Assembly (NCBI GenBank): GCA_963717725.1
Contig: CAVQWS010000011.1
Span: 1 to 55,081, forward strand
Length of the DNA stretch: 55,081 nt
DNA from: AC-32 sp963717725
GTDB taxonomy: Bacteria; Actinomycetota; Thermoleophilia; Gaiellales; Gaiellaceae
Direction of reading: 5' to 3'
In this document: positions 33,111 through 42,626 of the stretch, in pieces
Numbering within the stretch: the first letter of the stretch is position 1
Layout of the letters: every line of letters begins with the position of its first letter
The notes under the pieces: model-generated
Seen by the model: only the letters and a program-made list of their open reading frames with translations
The model's database searches: none
Told to the model about the DNA's origin: nothing
Position numbers and translations under genes: made by a program

Positions 33111-34544
33111 ATGAAGGTTTCAACGAAACGGAGGCCCTTCCGTCTTTGCGCGCTGGTCGTGCTGAGCCTGGGGCTGCTCATCCCGGTTGGTAGTGCATCG
33201 GCAACGGCGGCCGGCAGGGTGGTTGCCTGGGGCTGTCCAGCCTTCGCCGACGGCGGACAGTGCGCCGTCCCGGCATCGGCTTCGAATGGTGTGACGGCGA
33301 TCTCCGCTGGGAACTTCCATAGCCTCGCCCTCAAGGACGACGGCAGCGTGCTTGCCTGGGGATGCGCGCCGTGGGCCGACTTCGGCCAGTGCGGCGTGCC
33401 GCCCTCGGCTTCGAGCGGCGTGACCGCAGTGTCGGCCGGGTTCGTCCACAGCCTTGCCCTCAAGCGGGACGGGAGCGTGATCGCTTGGGGTTGCGGCGTG
33501 GGTGGCGGCACCGGGGAATGCGCCGTGCCGACGTCGGCGCTGAGCGGCGTCACGGCGATCTCGGCCGGGGACAACTTCAGCCTCGCCCTGAAGCAGGACG
33601 GGAGCGTGGTTGCGTGGGGTTGTGTAGGCCTCCCGGCCGAGGTGTGCACCGTGCCGCCGGCAGCCTTGAGCGCCGTCACGGCGATCTCAGCGGGCGCTCA
33701 TCACAGCCTCGCGCTGAAGCAGGACGGCAGCGTTGTCGCTTGGGGGTGCCCGCCCGGCTCGGACTCGGGCCAATGCAATGTTCCGGCCGCTGCCTCGAGC
33801 GGCGTGATCGCCATTGCGGCCGGGGATTGGCACAGCCTCGCCCTGAAGCAGGACGGCCGCGTCGTCGCCTGGGGCTGCACTACCTTCGACACCGGGCAAT
33901 GCGTTGTGCCGGCGGAGGCGGCAAGTGGCGTGACAGCGATCTCGGCAGCCTTCTCCTACAGCCTCGCCCTCAGGGACGGGGGAGCGCTCGTATGGGGTTG
34001 CGTCAACTTCGACTTCGGGCAATGCACAGTCCCGCCGCAGGCCACATCGGGAGTGACAGCGATTTCGGCCGCTGATTGGCACAGCCTGGCGATAGTTCCC
34101 CCGAACCACTCACCCAACTGCACGAGCGTGACCGCCACACCGAGCACGCTCGGTCAGATGCGCGACAAGATGGCGCTGATCACCCTCTCCGGGGCGACTG
34201 ACCCCGACGGCGACACGCTTAGCTACCAGATCGACGGCGCGACCCAGGACGAGTACGTGACCGGGGTTGGCGATGACACCTTCCCGGATGCGGCACTTAC
34301 ATCCGGCGGTGCTGGGTCGAACCAGGTTCTGGTGCGCTCAGAGGCCAACCCGCAGTTCAACGGTCGCGTCTACCGAATCGCCTACACGGTCTCCGACGGC
34401 CAGGGCGGCACCTGCTCCGGCACCGCAGGCTCGAGCGGGGCGACCACCGCCAAGGTCGGCGTACCGCGCAAAAAGGGCACGCCAGCGATCGACGACGGCG
34501 CCGCCACGAGCTGGAACTCGTTTACAGGAGTGCCAACGTCCTAG
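33111..34544 (+). CDS. Secreted RCC1-repeat beta-propeller protein
   Basis: 477 aa from the ATG at 33111 (AGAAGGGAG upstream); the longer frame before it has no signal-like start. Signal peptide ALVVLSLGLLIPVGSASA. Seven repeats of about 50 residues each carry GVTAISAGxxHSLALKxDGSVxAWGC (examples at 33285-33365, 33425-33490 and 33680-33750), the RCC1/BNR-like propeller seen in bacterial exoproteins. The C-terminal 120 residues (NCTSVTATPSTLGQMRDKMAL, then DPDGDTLSYQIDG) resemble Ig-like or cadherin-like domains. Each repeat contains one or two Cys that may cross-link blades. Function unknown. Confidence 0.85.
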   Translation: MKVSTKRRPFRLCALVVLSLGLLIPVGSASATAAGRVVAWGCPAFADGGQCAVPASASNGVTAISAGNFHSLALKDDGSVLAWGCAPWADFGQCGVPPSASSGVTAVSAGFVHSLALKRDGSVIAWGCGVGGGTGECAVPTSALSGVTAISAGDNFSLALKQDGSVVAWGCVGLPAEVCTVPPAALSAVTAISAGAHHSLALKQDGSVVAWGCPPGSDSGQCNVPAAASSGVIAIAAGDWHSLALKQDGRVVAWGCTTFDTGQCVVPAEAASGVTAISAAFSYSLALRDGGALVWGCVNFDFGQCTVPPQATSGVTAISAADWHSLAIVPPNHSPNCTSVTATPSTLGQMRDKMALITLSGATDPDGDTLSYQIDGATQDEYVTGVGDDTFPDAALTSGGAGSNQVLVRSEANPQFNGRVYRIAYTVSDGQGGTCSGTAGSSGATTAKVGVPRKKGTPAIDDGAATSWNSFTGVPTS

Positions 34545-34570
34545 CACAGAAGATCCATGCAGGTATGAAC

Positions 34571-34599
34571 GGAGAGAAGGCCCGACCGGCCTTCTCTCC
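34571..34599 (+). terminator. Stem-loop after the RCC1-repeat gene
   Basis: GGAGAGAAGGCC (34571-34582) pairs perfectly with GGCCTTCTCTCC (34588-34599) over a CGACC loop, followed by TTCTCC. Likely intrinsic terminator. Confidence 0.75.
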
Positions 34600-34705
34600 T
34601 TCTCCTGAGGCGGTGTCCTGACCCACCGCGTCTTAGCACTGATCGCCTCGCCCGACTCGATCGCACTGCGAGGCCCTCTAACGCGGACTTTGTACGAGTA
34701 CGATC

Positions 34706-36941
34706 GTGGAGTGGCCCCTCGATTGGATTAGGACGGCTTCGTTGCTCATCGCAACAACGGCCCGTGTGGCTTCATCGCAGCTGCGAATTCGGCTGCTCGG
34801 ACTGACCGTCTTCCTCGCGCTCGTCGGCCCCGCCTCCGCGAGTGCGCCCCAGCCGTCCTCGCTGCGTATGCCGGACTTCGCCCCCGACCATGTCCTCGTC
34901 GGCTACGAGGCTGGAACTCCGCGAACAGTCGAGCGCTCGATCGAAGCGTCCATCGGTGCGCGCGAGAGCGGCCTTGTTGGCGCGGATACCCATTTCCTGC
35001 AGGTCGCGCCTGGGCGCGTGCTGAGCGCGGTCGAGGCGCTCAAACACGAGGCCGGCGTTCGCTACGCCGAGCCAGACTGGGTGCTTGCCGCCGACCAGAT
35101 CCCGAACGACCCGGGCCTCGGAAACCAGTGGGGTCTGCTGAACACCGGGCAGACCATCGGCGTCAATCAAGGCACGACAATCTCCGGCACGCCCGGAGCA
35201 GACATCAAGGCCACCGCCGCCTGGGATGTCACCACAGGGAAGGCGTGGGATCCGATCACAAGCCCAGCGGCCCCGGTCGTCGGGGTCGTCGATACCGGGG
35301 TCTACTACAACCATCCCGATCTGGCTCCAAACATGTGGGCGGATCCGCTGCCATTCGACTTCAAATACACCTACACAGACAGCGGCGGAACCCTCCATAC
35401 CGACACGACCTGTCCGCAGGGCTCGCACGGCTGGGATTCGATCACGCCACCTCTGCGACCCGTACGACCCTGCATCGCCCCCCTGGCACGGTTCGATGGT
35501 CAGCGGAGTCATCGGGGCGAAGGGAGACAACTCAACTGGCATCGCAGGAGTCAACTGGAGCGTACGACTCATGGGCTTGCGTTGGGACCGGAACGGGTGC
35601 CTGTGCGGGTATACGTCGCAAACGATCGAGGCGATTGAGTACGCGGTCCAGGCGAAGCGGATCTGGGACAGCGGCGATCCAGCCGCCGGGATCCTTCCAC
35701 ACACCCAGGGCGCCAACGTCCGCGTCCTCAGCAACTCGTACGGTTGCTGTTACCCGGTCAGCACGAGCACCGGAAAACTCCCCTACGACCCGGCCTTGCT
35801 CGATGAGGTCAGGAAGGCAGGCGACGCGAACATCCTCTTCGTCGCCTCCGGCGGAAATAGTTCGTACGACATCGACCCGCCTAACTACTCGCACGGGCAC
35901 TACCCCTGCAGCTTCGACAACGCCAACACCTTCGGCTCCTACGACGCGGGCACCGGCAGCTTCGAGCCGGACACCTACGAGCAGTCTCTCGGGCCGGCGA
36001 AAAACGTCATCTGCGTCGCCGCGAGCGACTACGACGACCAGCGCTCTAGCTTCTCGAACTGGGGGCCGCACACGATTCAGCTCGCGGCTCCAGGCACAGA
36101 CGTCTACTCGACGAACCACTTGGGCTCCTACGGCTTCGGCGATGGCACCTCGTTTTCGACGCCGTTCGTCTCGGGCATCGCCGCGCTGCTCCTCTCCGTG
36201 CAACCGAATCTGGACGTGGTCGCACTCAAGCATGCGCTTGTCGGCACGTACTCGCAGGAGTCGACTCCGTATACAGGCTGCCCTTGTGGCTACCAAGGAG
36301 GTGGCTCCGTCGACCAACTCCCCGCCTTCGACGGACTGCTGAGCACGGGCGGCGGCCGCCTCAACGCCTGCAGGGCGATTCCGGGCTGCGGCGCAGACTT
36401 CGCGCTCGTTGCGTCGCCCACAAGCCAATCCGTGACGCGAGGCGGCGGCACGAGCTACACGGTCACGATCACTCCGAGCGGCGGTTTTGCCCGCCCCGTC
36501 AGTCTGAGCCAGAGCGGGCTTCCGGACGGTGCGACCGCGTCCTTCAGCCCGAATCCTGCGACCTCCTCTTCGACGCTCTCGGTCACCCCGACCGGGGCGA
36601 CCGCCACCGGCTCGTTCCCCGTGACCATCACGGGAACGAGCGGCAGCCTCACACACGCGGCGACCGTCAGGCTCGTCATCGAGGCACCACCTCCACCGGC
36701 GCCGCCTCCACCCCCGCCGCCACCGCCGCCGGTCAGGTGCCACGTGCCAGCGGTGACGGGAAAGCGGCTCGCGATCGCGCGGGGACGCCTCAAGAAGGCG
36801 CATTGCGCGGTCGGCTCGATCCGCCACGCCCACTCGAAGAAGAAGCGAGGGCTGGTAATCGCGCAGAGACCGCGAGCTGGGCGCACGTTGCCCAAGGCGG
36901 CGCGGGTGAACCTCGTGGTCAGTCGCGGACGCAAGCACTAG
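34706..36941 (+). CDS. Secreted subtilisin-like (S8) protease with PASTA-like tail, one frameshift
   Basis: About 744 aa after correcting one frameshift near 35445. GTG start at 34706; signal segment LGLTVFLALVGPASAS; an inhibitor-I9-like propeptide (VLVGYEAGTPRTVE, then VRYAEPDWVLAADQIPNDP). The catalytic triad is complete: Asp in VGVVDTGVYYNHPD, His in WHGSMVSGVIGA, Ser in GTSFSTPFVSG. A ~100-residue Ig-like domain follows (FALVASPTSQSVTRGGGTS), then a Pro-rich linker and a PASTA-like domain (VPAVTGKRLAIARGRLKKA). The break lies between the Asp and His motifs; total length leaves one extra base. Predicted extracellular, possibly wall-bound. Confidence 0.85.
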
Positions 36942-37350
36942 AGGCTTGGCACAAGAGACTCTGCAGTCGCGGTGGCTCTCGATCAGTTCGTCCCGGCGAG
37001 TGGCTTAGCCCGACTCCTTCTGGCGAGGCTCACCGCGCGCGGGGGTGGGGTGGCCTCCGAATCGAGAGGAACGAGCGCCTGCTGCGATAGCAGGGAGTCG
37101 ACGCGCAATCTCGCATCGAGAGCCCGATCGCCGGGTCTGTGATCACGCTGTGATCAGCGCGGGAGGAGTCAAACCGCGCCTAACTTGGGCCACCTGCATG
37201 GTGCTCACACTGGAAACGAGTTGCCCATGACGGCCTGTCCCGAGCGGGGCTACGTCGATGGCCCCGACGTTGGTTCAAGGGCGGTCAGACGCCGGCTCCG
37301 GAACGTGACATCCCAGAGCTCGGCTCATTGGTCGGCGCCAGCCGGCCCAC
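36942..37350. repeat. Non-coding stretch with repeat S4 (GAGGCTCA box and TGATCA pair)
   Basis: No gene is recognised. GCGAGGCTCA with a GGGGGTGGGG tract lies at 37023-37052 and TGATCA-CGCTG-TGATCA at 37140-37156, the same arrangement and distance as at 22091-22222. From about 37340 similarity to the DUF-A region begins. Confidence 0.6.
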
Positions 37351-37881
37351 TCAGGCGCTTGGGCTGTGCCTCTCCGCTGGCTGAGGCTGGGGCTCGTCGA
37401 GGTTCAAGCCCTCCTCGAGCATCTGTCGTAGTACCGCACGTTCCTCCCGGGTAAGCGAGGCGAGGCCCTCGTCCCCCGGAACGTCTTCCTCGGCGGGTAA
37501 GGGCTTGCCAAAGGCTTGATCAGCGAGCCGAGCAAGTGCGTTCGCGTTCCCGCGACGAGCCAGGCTCGAGACGACCTGATCGAGATCTGGCTGGCTGAGC
37601 TTGCTGAGACTCACGCCCAGGCGCTGGCGGAACGTGAGGGCGTTGTCCTGGGCGCGCTGCTCGCGCTCCACCTTCTTCTCCCGACGCACCCGAGCGCTGG
37701 CCTGAGCGGCTTCGCGAGCACTCTCGCTAGTGAAGGACGTCGAGTTGCGGCCCCTAGCGGGCGTTCCGCGGCCGTTACCTGCCCTCTTGCTCCCGCTTCC
37801 ACTGCCCTTCCTTTGCGGCTGCGTCGCGGGATGCTCGTCTCCGATCGTTTCCGTGGCGGGATGGTCGTTCGAGGTGATCAC
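37351..37881 (-). CDS. Conserved element protein of unknown function (copy B, intact)
   Basis: 176 aa. The N-terminal 60 residues are basic and low-complexity (KGSGSGSKRAGNGRG); the middle is a charged coiled helix (RVRREKKVEREQRAQDNALTF), and the C-terminal half carries SLSKLSQPDLDQVVSSLARRGNANALARLADQAFG and LTREERAVLRQMLEEGL. I do not recognise the family. The basic N-terminus and short helical motifs suggest nucleic-acid binding, perhaps a small-terminase-like or replication-associated role. A truncated second copy lies at 28403-28712, and both copies are close to TGATCA pairs, which marks it as part of the accreted elements. Confidence 0.65.
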   Translation of the reverse strand: MITSNDHPATETIGDEHPATQPQRKGSGSGSKRAGNGRGTPARGRNSTSFTSESAREAAQASARVRREKKVEREQRAQDNALTFRQRLGVSLSKLSQPDLDQVVSSLARRGNANALARLADQAFGKPLPAEEDVPGDEGLASLTREERAVLRQMLEEGLNLDEPQPQPAERHSPSA

Positions 37882-38171
37882 CTCACCGTGAAGGTCGGGT
37901 GCTGTGACGTGGAAGAGTCGGTAGATCGGACGTGAACGACTCTATCTAGAGGTCATGTAACGCTTTCGCTAGGTGGGGCGAGTAGACGGGGAGAGGGGTA
38001 ACGACCCTCACCCCTTGGTCTTGGTCACACTTCCAGAGGAAGGTGGTCGAAGGCGATCAGCTCCGCCTGATTCAGGCACGCCTATAGCCCTTCTCTGGCC
38101 CGCTTAGAAGCTTTAAACAGAATGAGCGACGAGCCGAGAAGGGTGGGCCACCGCACGCCGGCTACGTCCGC
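37882..38171. other. Intergenic region
   Basis: About 290 bp between the 5' end of the DUF-B gene and the 3' end of the broken cyclase gene. No gene or repeat recognised. The DUF-B promoter should lie within the first 100 bp. Confidence 0.35.
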
Positions 38172-41124
38172 TCACGGCGCCGGTTCCGCCTCCGCCCGCA
38201 GCTCCACGAGCCGCTCGCGGACTTGACGGGCCATGACGAGGTTCTTCTTGCGCTCGTAGCGGTCGAGCGCCTGCTCGAGCGCGGCTCTCGCCTCGTCGCG
38301 GTGACCGGCGGCGGTGAGCACCTCGGCGAGGTCGGCCAGCGCCGCGCCCTGCTCGTCCAGCGCATCCGTCGGCTCCAGGATCGCAACCGCCTCGCGGGCG
38401 AGCCCCACTGCCTCGCTGTGATCGCCGCGGCTGACGAGGACGAGTGCCCGGACTCGCCGCCACAGCGCCTGCGACGAGACGTCTTGCTCGTTGGCGAGCT
38501 CGCGCGCGCGCTGCGCGAGCGGCTCGGCCTCGTCGTGCCGTCCGAGGGCGCAGAACGAGCGGCCCAGATCCGCCACGAAGAAAGACAGGGCTCCCGTCTG
38601 GCCCTGCACCTCCAGCGAGTCGCAGTAGACGCTGAGATAGTGTGCGGCGCGCTCCTCGTCGCCTTCGAGCCGGGAGATCCACCCGGCCCAGGCTTCGTGA
38701 CCGCTGCCCCTCAGCTCGCGCAGCCTCTCGGTCTGCTCTCCCGCGATCTCCCAGGCCTCATCGAAGCGGCCCAGCAGCGCCAGCAAGTACGCACGCGCGA
38801 GCAAGGGATGGGGATGCCGCACGTCGCCAAGAGCGGCCTCGAGCGCCCGGATGGCCTCGTCGGCGGGTCGAGGCCCGAAGGCAAGAGCACCATCGAGATG
38901 GAAGAGGTCGTTGCGCGGCTGGCCCGCCAGGCGAGCGTGGTGCAACGCCTGTTCCGATGCGTGCGCGTGCTCCTCAAAGTGGAGGCGGAAGTTGGCGACG
39001 CTGAACCCCAGCGCGTACCAGACGTATGCGAGGCCCGCGTGATCCGCTTCCTCCTCGAGCAACGGGATCGCCGCGTGCGCCAGCCTCTCCAGCTCATCGA
39101 CTGACGCGCCGGGATCCCAGATGACGCGGACATTGGCCGCCACGACGCGGGCGAGCGCCTCGGCGGTCTCGTCGCCGTCTTGGCGCGCCCGATCCGTGGC
39201 CGCGTCTGCAATTGCAATCGCCTTCTCCGGCTCGCTCCGCGACAGGACGTCGGCAAGGTCGACCTCTAGGTGGACGTCGAGCCTAGTCGGCCTCGTCAGC
39301 TCGAGCGCCCGCTCGAGCAAGGAGGCGGCGGCCCGGTCGTCGCCGCGCGAGAGGGCTCGCCGCCCGGCAGCGGCAAGTCGCCGACCAGCGCGCTCGGCGA
39401 CCTCCGGATCGGGCGCTCCGAGTTCCTTCTCGTATCGGAACGCCTTCTCGAGGTGGTAGCCGACCAGCTCGTCCAGCTCCACGAGCTCCTGCCCGCGCTC
39501 GTCCAGCCAGTCTGCAAGGCGGCGGTGCAGGTCTGCCCGAACCGCCTTCGGAAGCGCGTCGTAGGCGGCGTCGCGGATGAGCAGGTGGCGGAAGCGGAAG
39601 CCGTCCTCGCCGGGGAAGCTGCGGACGTTCGGGGCGGATCAGCTCGTGCCGGACGAGTGCCGCGAGCCGTGGCAGCACCTCCGGCTCGTCCGGCGCGAGC
39701 GACTGCACGGCGCCGCGGTGGAAGAGCTCGCCCTCGACCGCGCCCCGCTCGAGCACCGAGCGCTCCTGCGGCTCGAGCTGGTCGAGCCGCGCGGCCAGAA
39801 GCGCCCGCAGCGTCGGCGGCACGTCGACCTCGCCGTCGTCGGTCGCGAGCGCGAGCATCTCGGTGATGAAGAGCGGGTTCCCGCCCGCCCTGTCGGCGAT
39901 CCGCCGGCGCAGCATCCTCCGGCAGCGAGTCTCCGATCAGCGCGTCCGCCTCGTCGTCGCGCGAGCGGCTCGAGCCTCAGCGGCACCGGCCAGGAGGGGC
40001 GCCGCTCGAGCAGCTCCGGCCGAACCATGCACAGCAGCAGCAGTGGTGCGCCCGTCGACAGAAGTCCCATCGACTCGACGAGATCGAGGAACGTCTCCTC
40101 GCCCCACTGGAGGTCGTCGAAGCAGACCACGAGCGGCGCCTGTTCCTCGAGCAGCTTGCGGAACGCCCAGGCGATCTCGTCCGCGCTCGTCGGACGGTCG
40201 CTCTCGCCCAAAAGCGACAACACCGCGGCCGCCGCCTCCTCGTCGGAGGGCAGCGCGTCGAGCTGCTTCACGACCTCAACGACCGGCCAGTAGGTAATCC
40301 CCTCACCGTAAGGAAGGCAACGGCCGCGGACGACGGGGGCCTCGATGCCATCGAGCGCCTCCGCGACCAGACGCGACTTGCCGACACCCGCGTCGCCGAC
40401 CACCGTGACCAGCTCGCAGGACGACTGCGTCAGCGCCCGGTCCCACGCCTGAAGGAGCACCTGCAGCTCGCGCGCGCGACCGACGAACCGCGATGCGTGC
40501 GAGCGCTCCGGCGGCCCCGGAACCGCGAGCAGCCGGAACGCCGGCACAGGCTCCGCCTTCCCCTTCAACGCCAGCGGTTCCACCATCTCCGCCACGACCC
40601 CCTCTTGCACGAGCGCCAGCGTCTCCTCGACCGATCAACACTTCGCCCGGCTCGGCGGCCTGCTCCAGCCGCGCCGCGACGTTCACGGCGTCACCGGTGG
40701 CCAGCCGCTCCTCTGTCCCCGCGACAACCTCGCCCGTGTTGACGCCGACCCGGCCCTCGATCCCGAGCTCCGGGAACGCCTCCTGCATCTCCACCGCCGC
40801 TCGGCAGGCTCGGAGCGCGTCGTCCTCGTGCGCCGCCGGCACCCCGAACACCGCCATCACCGCGTCGCCGATGAACTTCTCCACCGTGCCACCGTGGAAC
40901 TCGACGATCCCCTTCATGCGCTCGAAATACCTGGCCAGTAGGCCCTGCAGCGCCTCCGGGTCGATCGACTCGCCCAACGCCGTCGAGCCTGTCACGTCGC
41001 AGAACAGCACGGTGACCGTCTTCCGTATACCCGCCGGCACCACGACCGCAAGCGGACAACCACAGGCACCGCAAAAACGGAAGCCCTCTGGGTTCTCCTG
41101 CCCGCAAGAAGGACAAACTGTCAT
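38172..41124 (-). pseudogene. Second cyclase-ATPase-TPR regulator, reading frame broken several times
   Basis: Pieces follow the same order as the intact copy at 11058-14036: zinc ribbon (CPSCGQENPEGFRFCGACG), class III cyclase domain with FCDVTGST, EKFIGDAVMAVFG and DAVNVAAR, ATPase Walker A GDAGVGKSR and Walker B VVCFDDLQW, and TPR-like repeats ending VRERLVELRAEAEPAP. Frame changes lie near 40634, 39940-39970 (two) and 39600. All visible catalytic residues are kept, so the damage is recent or is sequencing error. Start at ATG 41124. With errors corrected it would be about 980 aa, a paralogue with about half its residues in common with the intact one. Confidence 0.8.
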
Positions 41125-41178
41125 AACGACGAGTCTAGGACGACACCGGCGTGACACCATAAAACGCGACCTTGCGTC

Positions 41179-41284
41179 TCACCATGGCGGGGTCGTCAGC
41201 GCCGCCTTCGCAGACTCATTGTGTTCGAGCTTCTTCGCCAGCTCCCGAGCTGAGACGATGTCTCCGGTGATCTTCGGTTTCGAC
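41179..41284 (-). pseudogene. Possible short C-terminal remnant
   Basis: The frame ending at TGA (41179-41181) reads KPKITGDIVSARELAKKLEH and then NESAKAALTTPPW, which looks like authentic protein rather than chance coding. No plausible beginning is found upstream. Family not recognised. Confidence 0.25.
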
Positions 41285-41469
41285 GGTTGGCTTGGCGGAG
41301 GTAGACCCCAAAGCCGCACGCACCTCGGCGTGGCTACACCGGGCGTGAGCGAGCGAGCGGCCGTAGTGGGTATTGAGCGCACAAAAGCGCCTGCTCCCCA
41401 ACCGTGAGACGACGCTAACCCGCGCTCGGCATACGGTGTGCCCACATCACCGTGTTTGCGCGCTACGCC

Positions 41470-42408
41470 TCACTCGTTTGGCATCGGGACTAACGGTGTG
41501 CGCCTGCTAATTGCTCGCCTCGAAGTCCGGCAAGCCGGGCATCGGCGCGCCTGCGAGCGCCCCACGAAGGGGTTTGCGCAGTCCTGCGCGAGGCAACGCA
41601 GCCACCATGTGCCACGTTCCGCCGGCGCAGCTGCGTGAGCCGGCCACTTCACGCTTCCGCCGCGGACGCACGTTGCACAGATCGGTGCCGATCTCGTTCC
41701 TGCCCGCGACGCTCGAAGGTAGTGGATCGGATCCCCGCAGCGCAGGCAAAACGCGCAACCAGCGATCTGCGGCGACCAAAGGTAGCGGGCGGCCTCGTAG
41801 CGCACGGCGTAGGGGACAACTCCCTCCAAGCCTCCCTCGCCCGCAAGCCACCACAAGCTGAGCTCGGTAAGTAGGAACTGGTTCGCCCTCGCTACGAGCC
41901 AACGCTCATCTTCGCCCGAGTAGAGGTCAATCGGCACCGCATCGACTCTGCGTTTGTGCTTGCGTGTTCGGGGGCTGTGGAGATGCGTGAAGACGTGGGC
42001 CAAAGCGCTGAAGAGAACCGCGTCGAGACAGGTTGCAAGCAAGGGCGCGAAGTCGGGTGCTGGTCCCTCCGAGAACTCGAGCATGGCTTCGGGATAGCTC
42101 GGGAACCCTGTGTAAACGCTCACAAGTCCGAGCTTGTCGGCACCGCGCTGGACAGCTGACCTCGCCCGGACGACGGTGCTGTCCGACAGGGACTTCATTC
42201 GTCGATCCGGCTCAGGCCAACCGGAAAGCGGGGCAACTTTGGGTGGTTCGAGCCACGCTGCCGCGTTCCGAATGAAGTCTGGATCACCTTCCGCGGCCTT
42301 CTCGAACACTTTCTCGAAGAACTCGTCTACTTCCCGGCGCAAGTCGGGCAGCGTCGCCACGGTAATCCGAACGTACCAGAATCGCCGGTCATCCTGAGCC
42401 GCAGACAA
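41470..42408 (-). CDS. Unknown protein with C-terminal zinc ribbons, divergent from the excisionase gene
   Basis: About 312 aa from TTG at 42408; the frame is open further upstream, but that part overlaps the excisionase gene and looks non-coding. The N-terminal half has RRFWYVRITVATLPDLRREVDEFFEKVFEKAAEG and a long helical middle (FAPLLATCLDAVLFSALAHVF). The C-terminal 100 residues hold a probable zinc-binding region: CAFCLRCGDPIH, CATC, then CLAQDCANPF and CPACR. I do not recognise the family. Its place 26 bp from the excisionase gene, transcribed away from it, suggests a control, immunity or replication function of the element; this is inference. Confidence 0.6.
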   Translation of the reverse strand: MSAAQDDRRFWYVRITVATLPDLRREVDEFFEKVFEKAAEGDPDFIRNAAAWLEPPKVAPLSGWPEPDRRMKSLSDSTVVRARSAVQRGADKLGLVSVYTGFPSYPEAMLEFSEGPAPDFAPLLATCLDAVLFSALAHVFTHLHSPRTRKHKRRVDAVPIDLYSGEDERWLVARANQFLLTELSLWWLAGEGGLEGVVPYAVRYEAARYLWSPQIAGCAFCLRCGDPIHYLRASRAGTRSAPICATCVRGGSVKWPAHAAAPAERGTWWLRCLAQDCANPFVGRSQARRCPACRTSRRAISRRTPLVPMPNE

Positions 42409-42434
42409 CTGCCCCCAACCGCAGGAGCAAGAGG

Positions 42435-42626
42435 ATGGCCGACAAGATCGTGTTCTCCCGCCGCGAGGCTGCAGAAGCGCTCGGCATCTCCGTCGACACG
42501 CTCGCCGCTCTGATCGCGAACGGTGAGCTGAGGGCGATCCGGATCGGCAAGGCGGTGCGGGTGCCTCGTGAGGGGATTGAAGACCTGATTCGACGCGGTC
42601 GAGCGCAGACGCGAGCCGGGTCATGA
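42435..42626 (+). CDS. Excisionase-family helix-turn-helix protein
   Basis: 63 aa, MerR/HTH_17-like fold: FSRREAAEALGISVDTLAALIANGELRAIRIGKAVRVPREGIEDLI is the classical excisionase/AlpA-type DNA-binding pattern. AGGAGCAAGAGG precedes the ATG at 42435. The stop overlaps the next start (ATGA at 42623). Proteins of this kind bend DNA at attL/attR and decide the direction of recombination, or act as repressors. First gene of the mobility core that ends with the integrase. Confidence 0.85.
   Translation: MADKIVFSRREAAEALGISVDTLAALIANGELRAIRIGKAVRVPREGIEDLIRRGRAQTRAGS

Noticed and set aside
35532..36938. 468-aa minus-strand open frame opposite the subtilase
   Set aside because: Arg-rich antisense frame; the plus strand carries the full protease triad.
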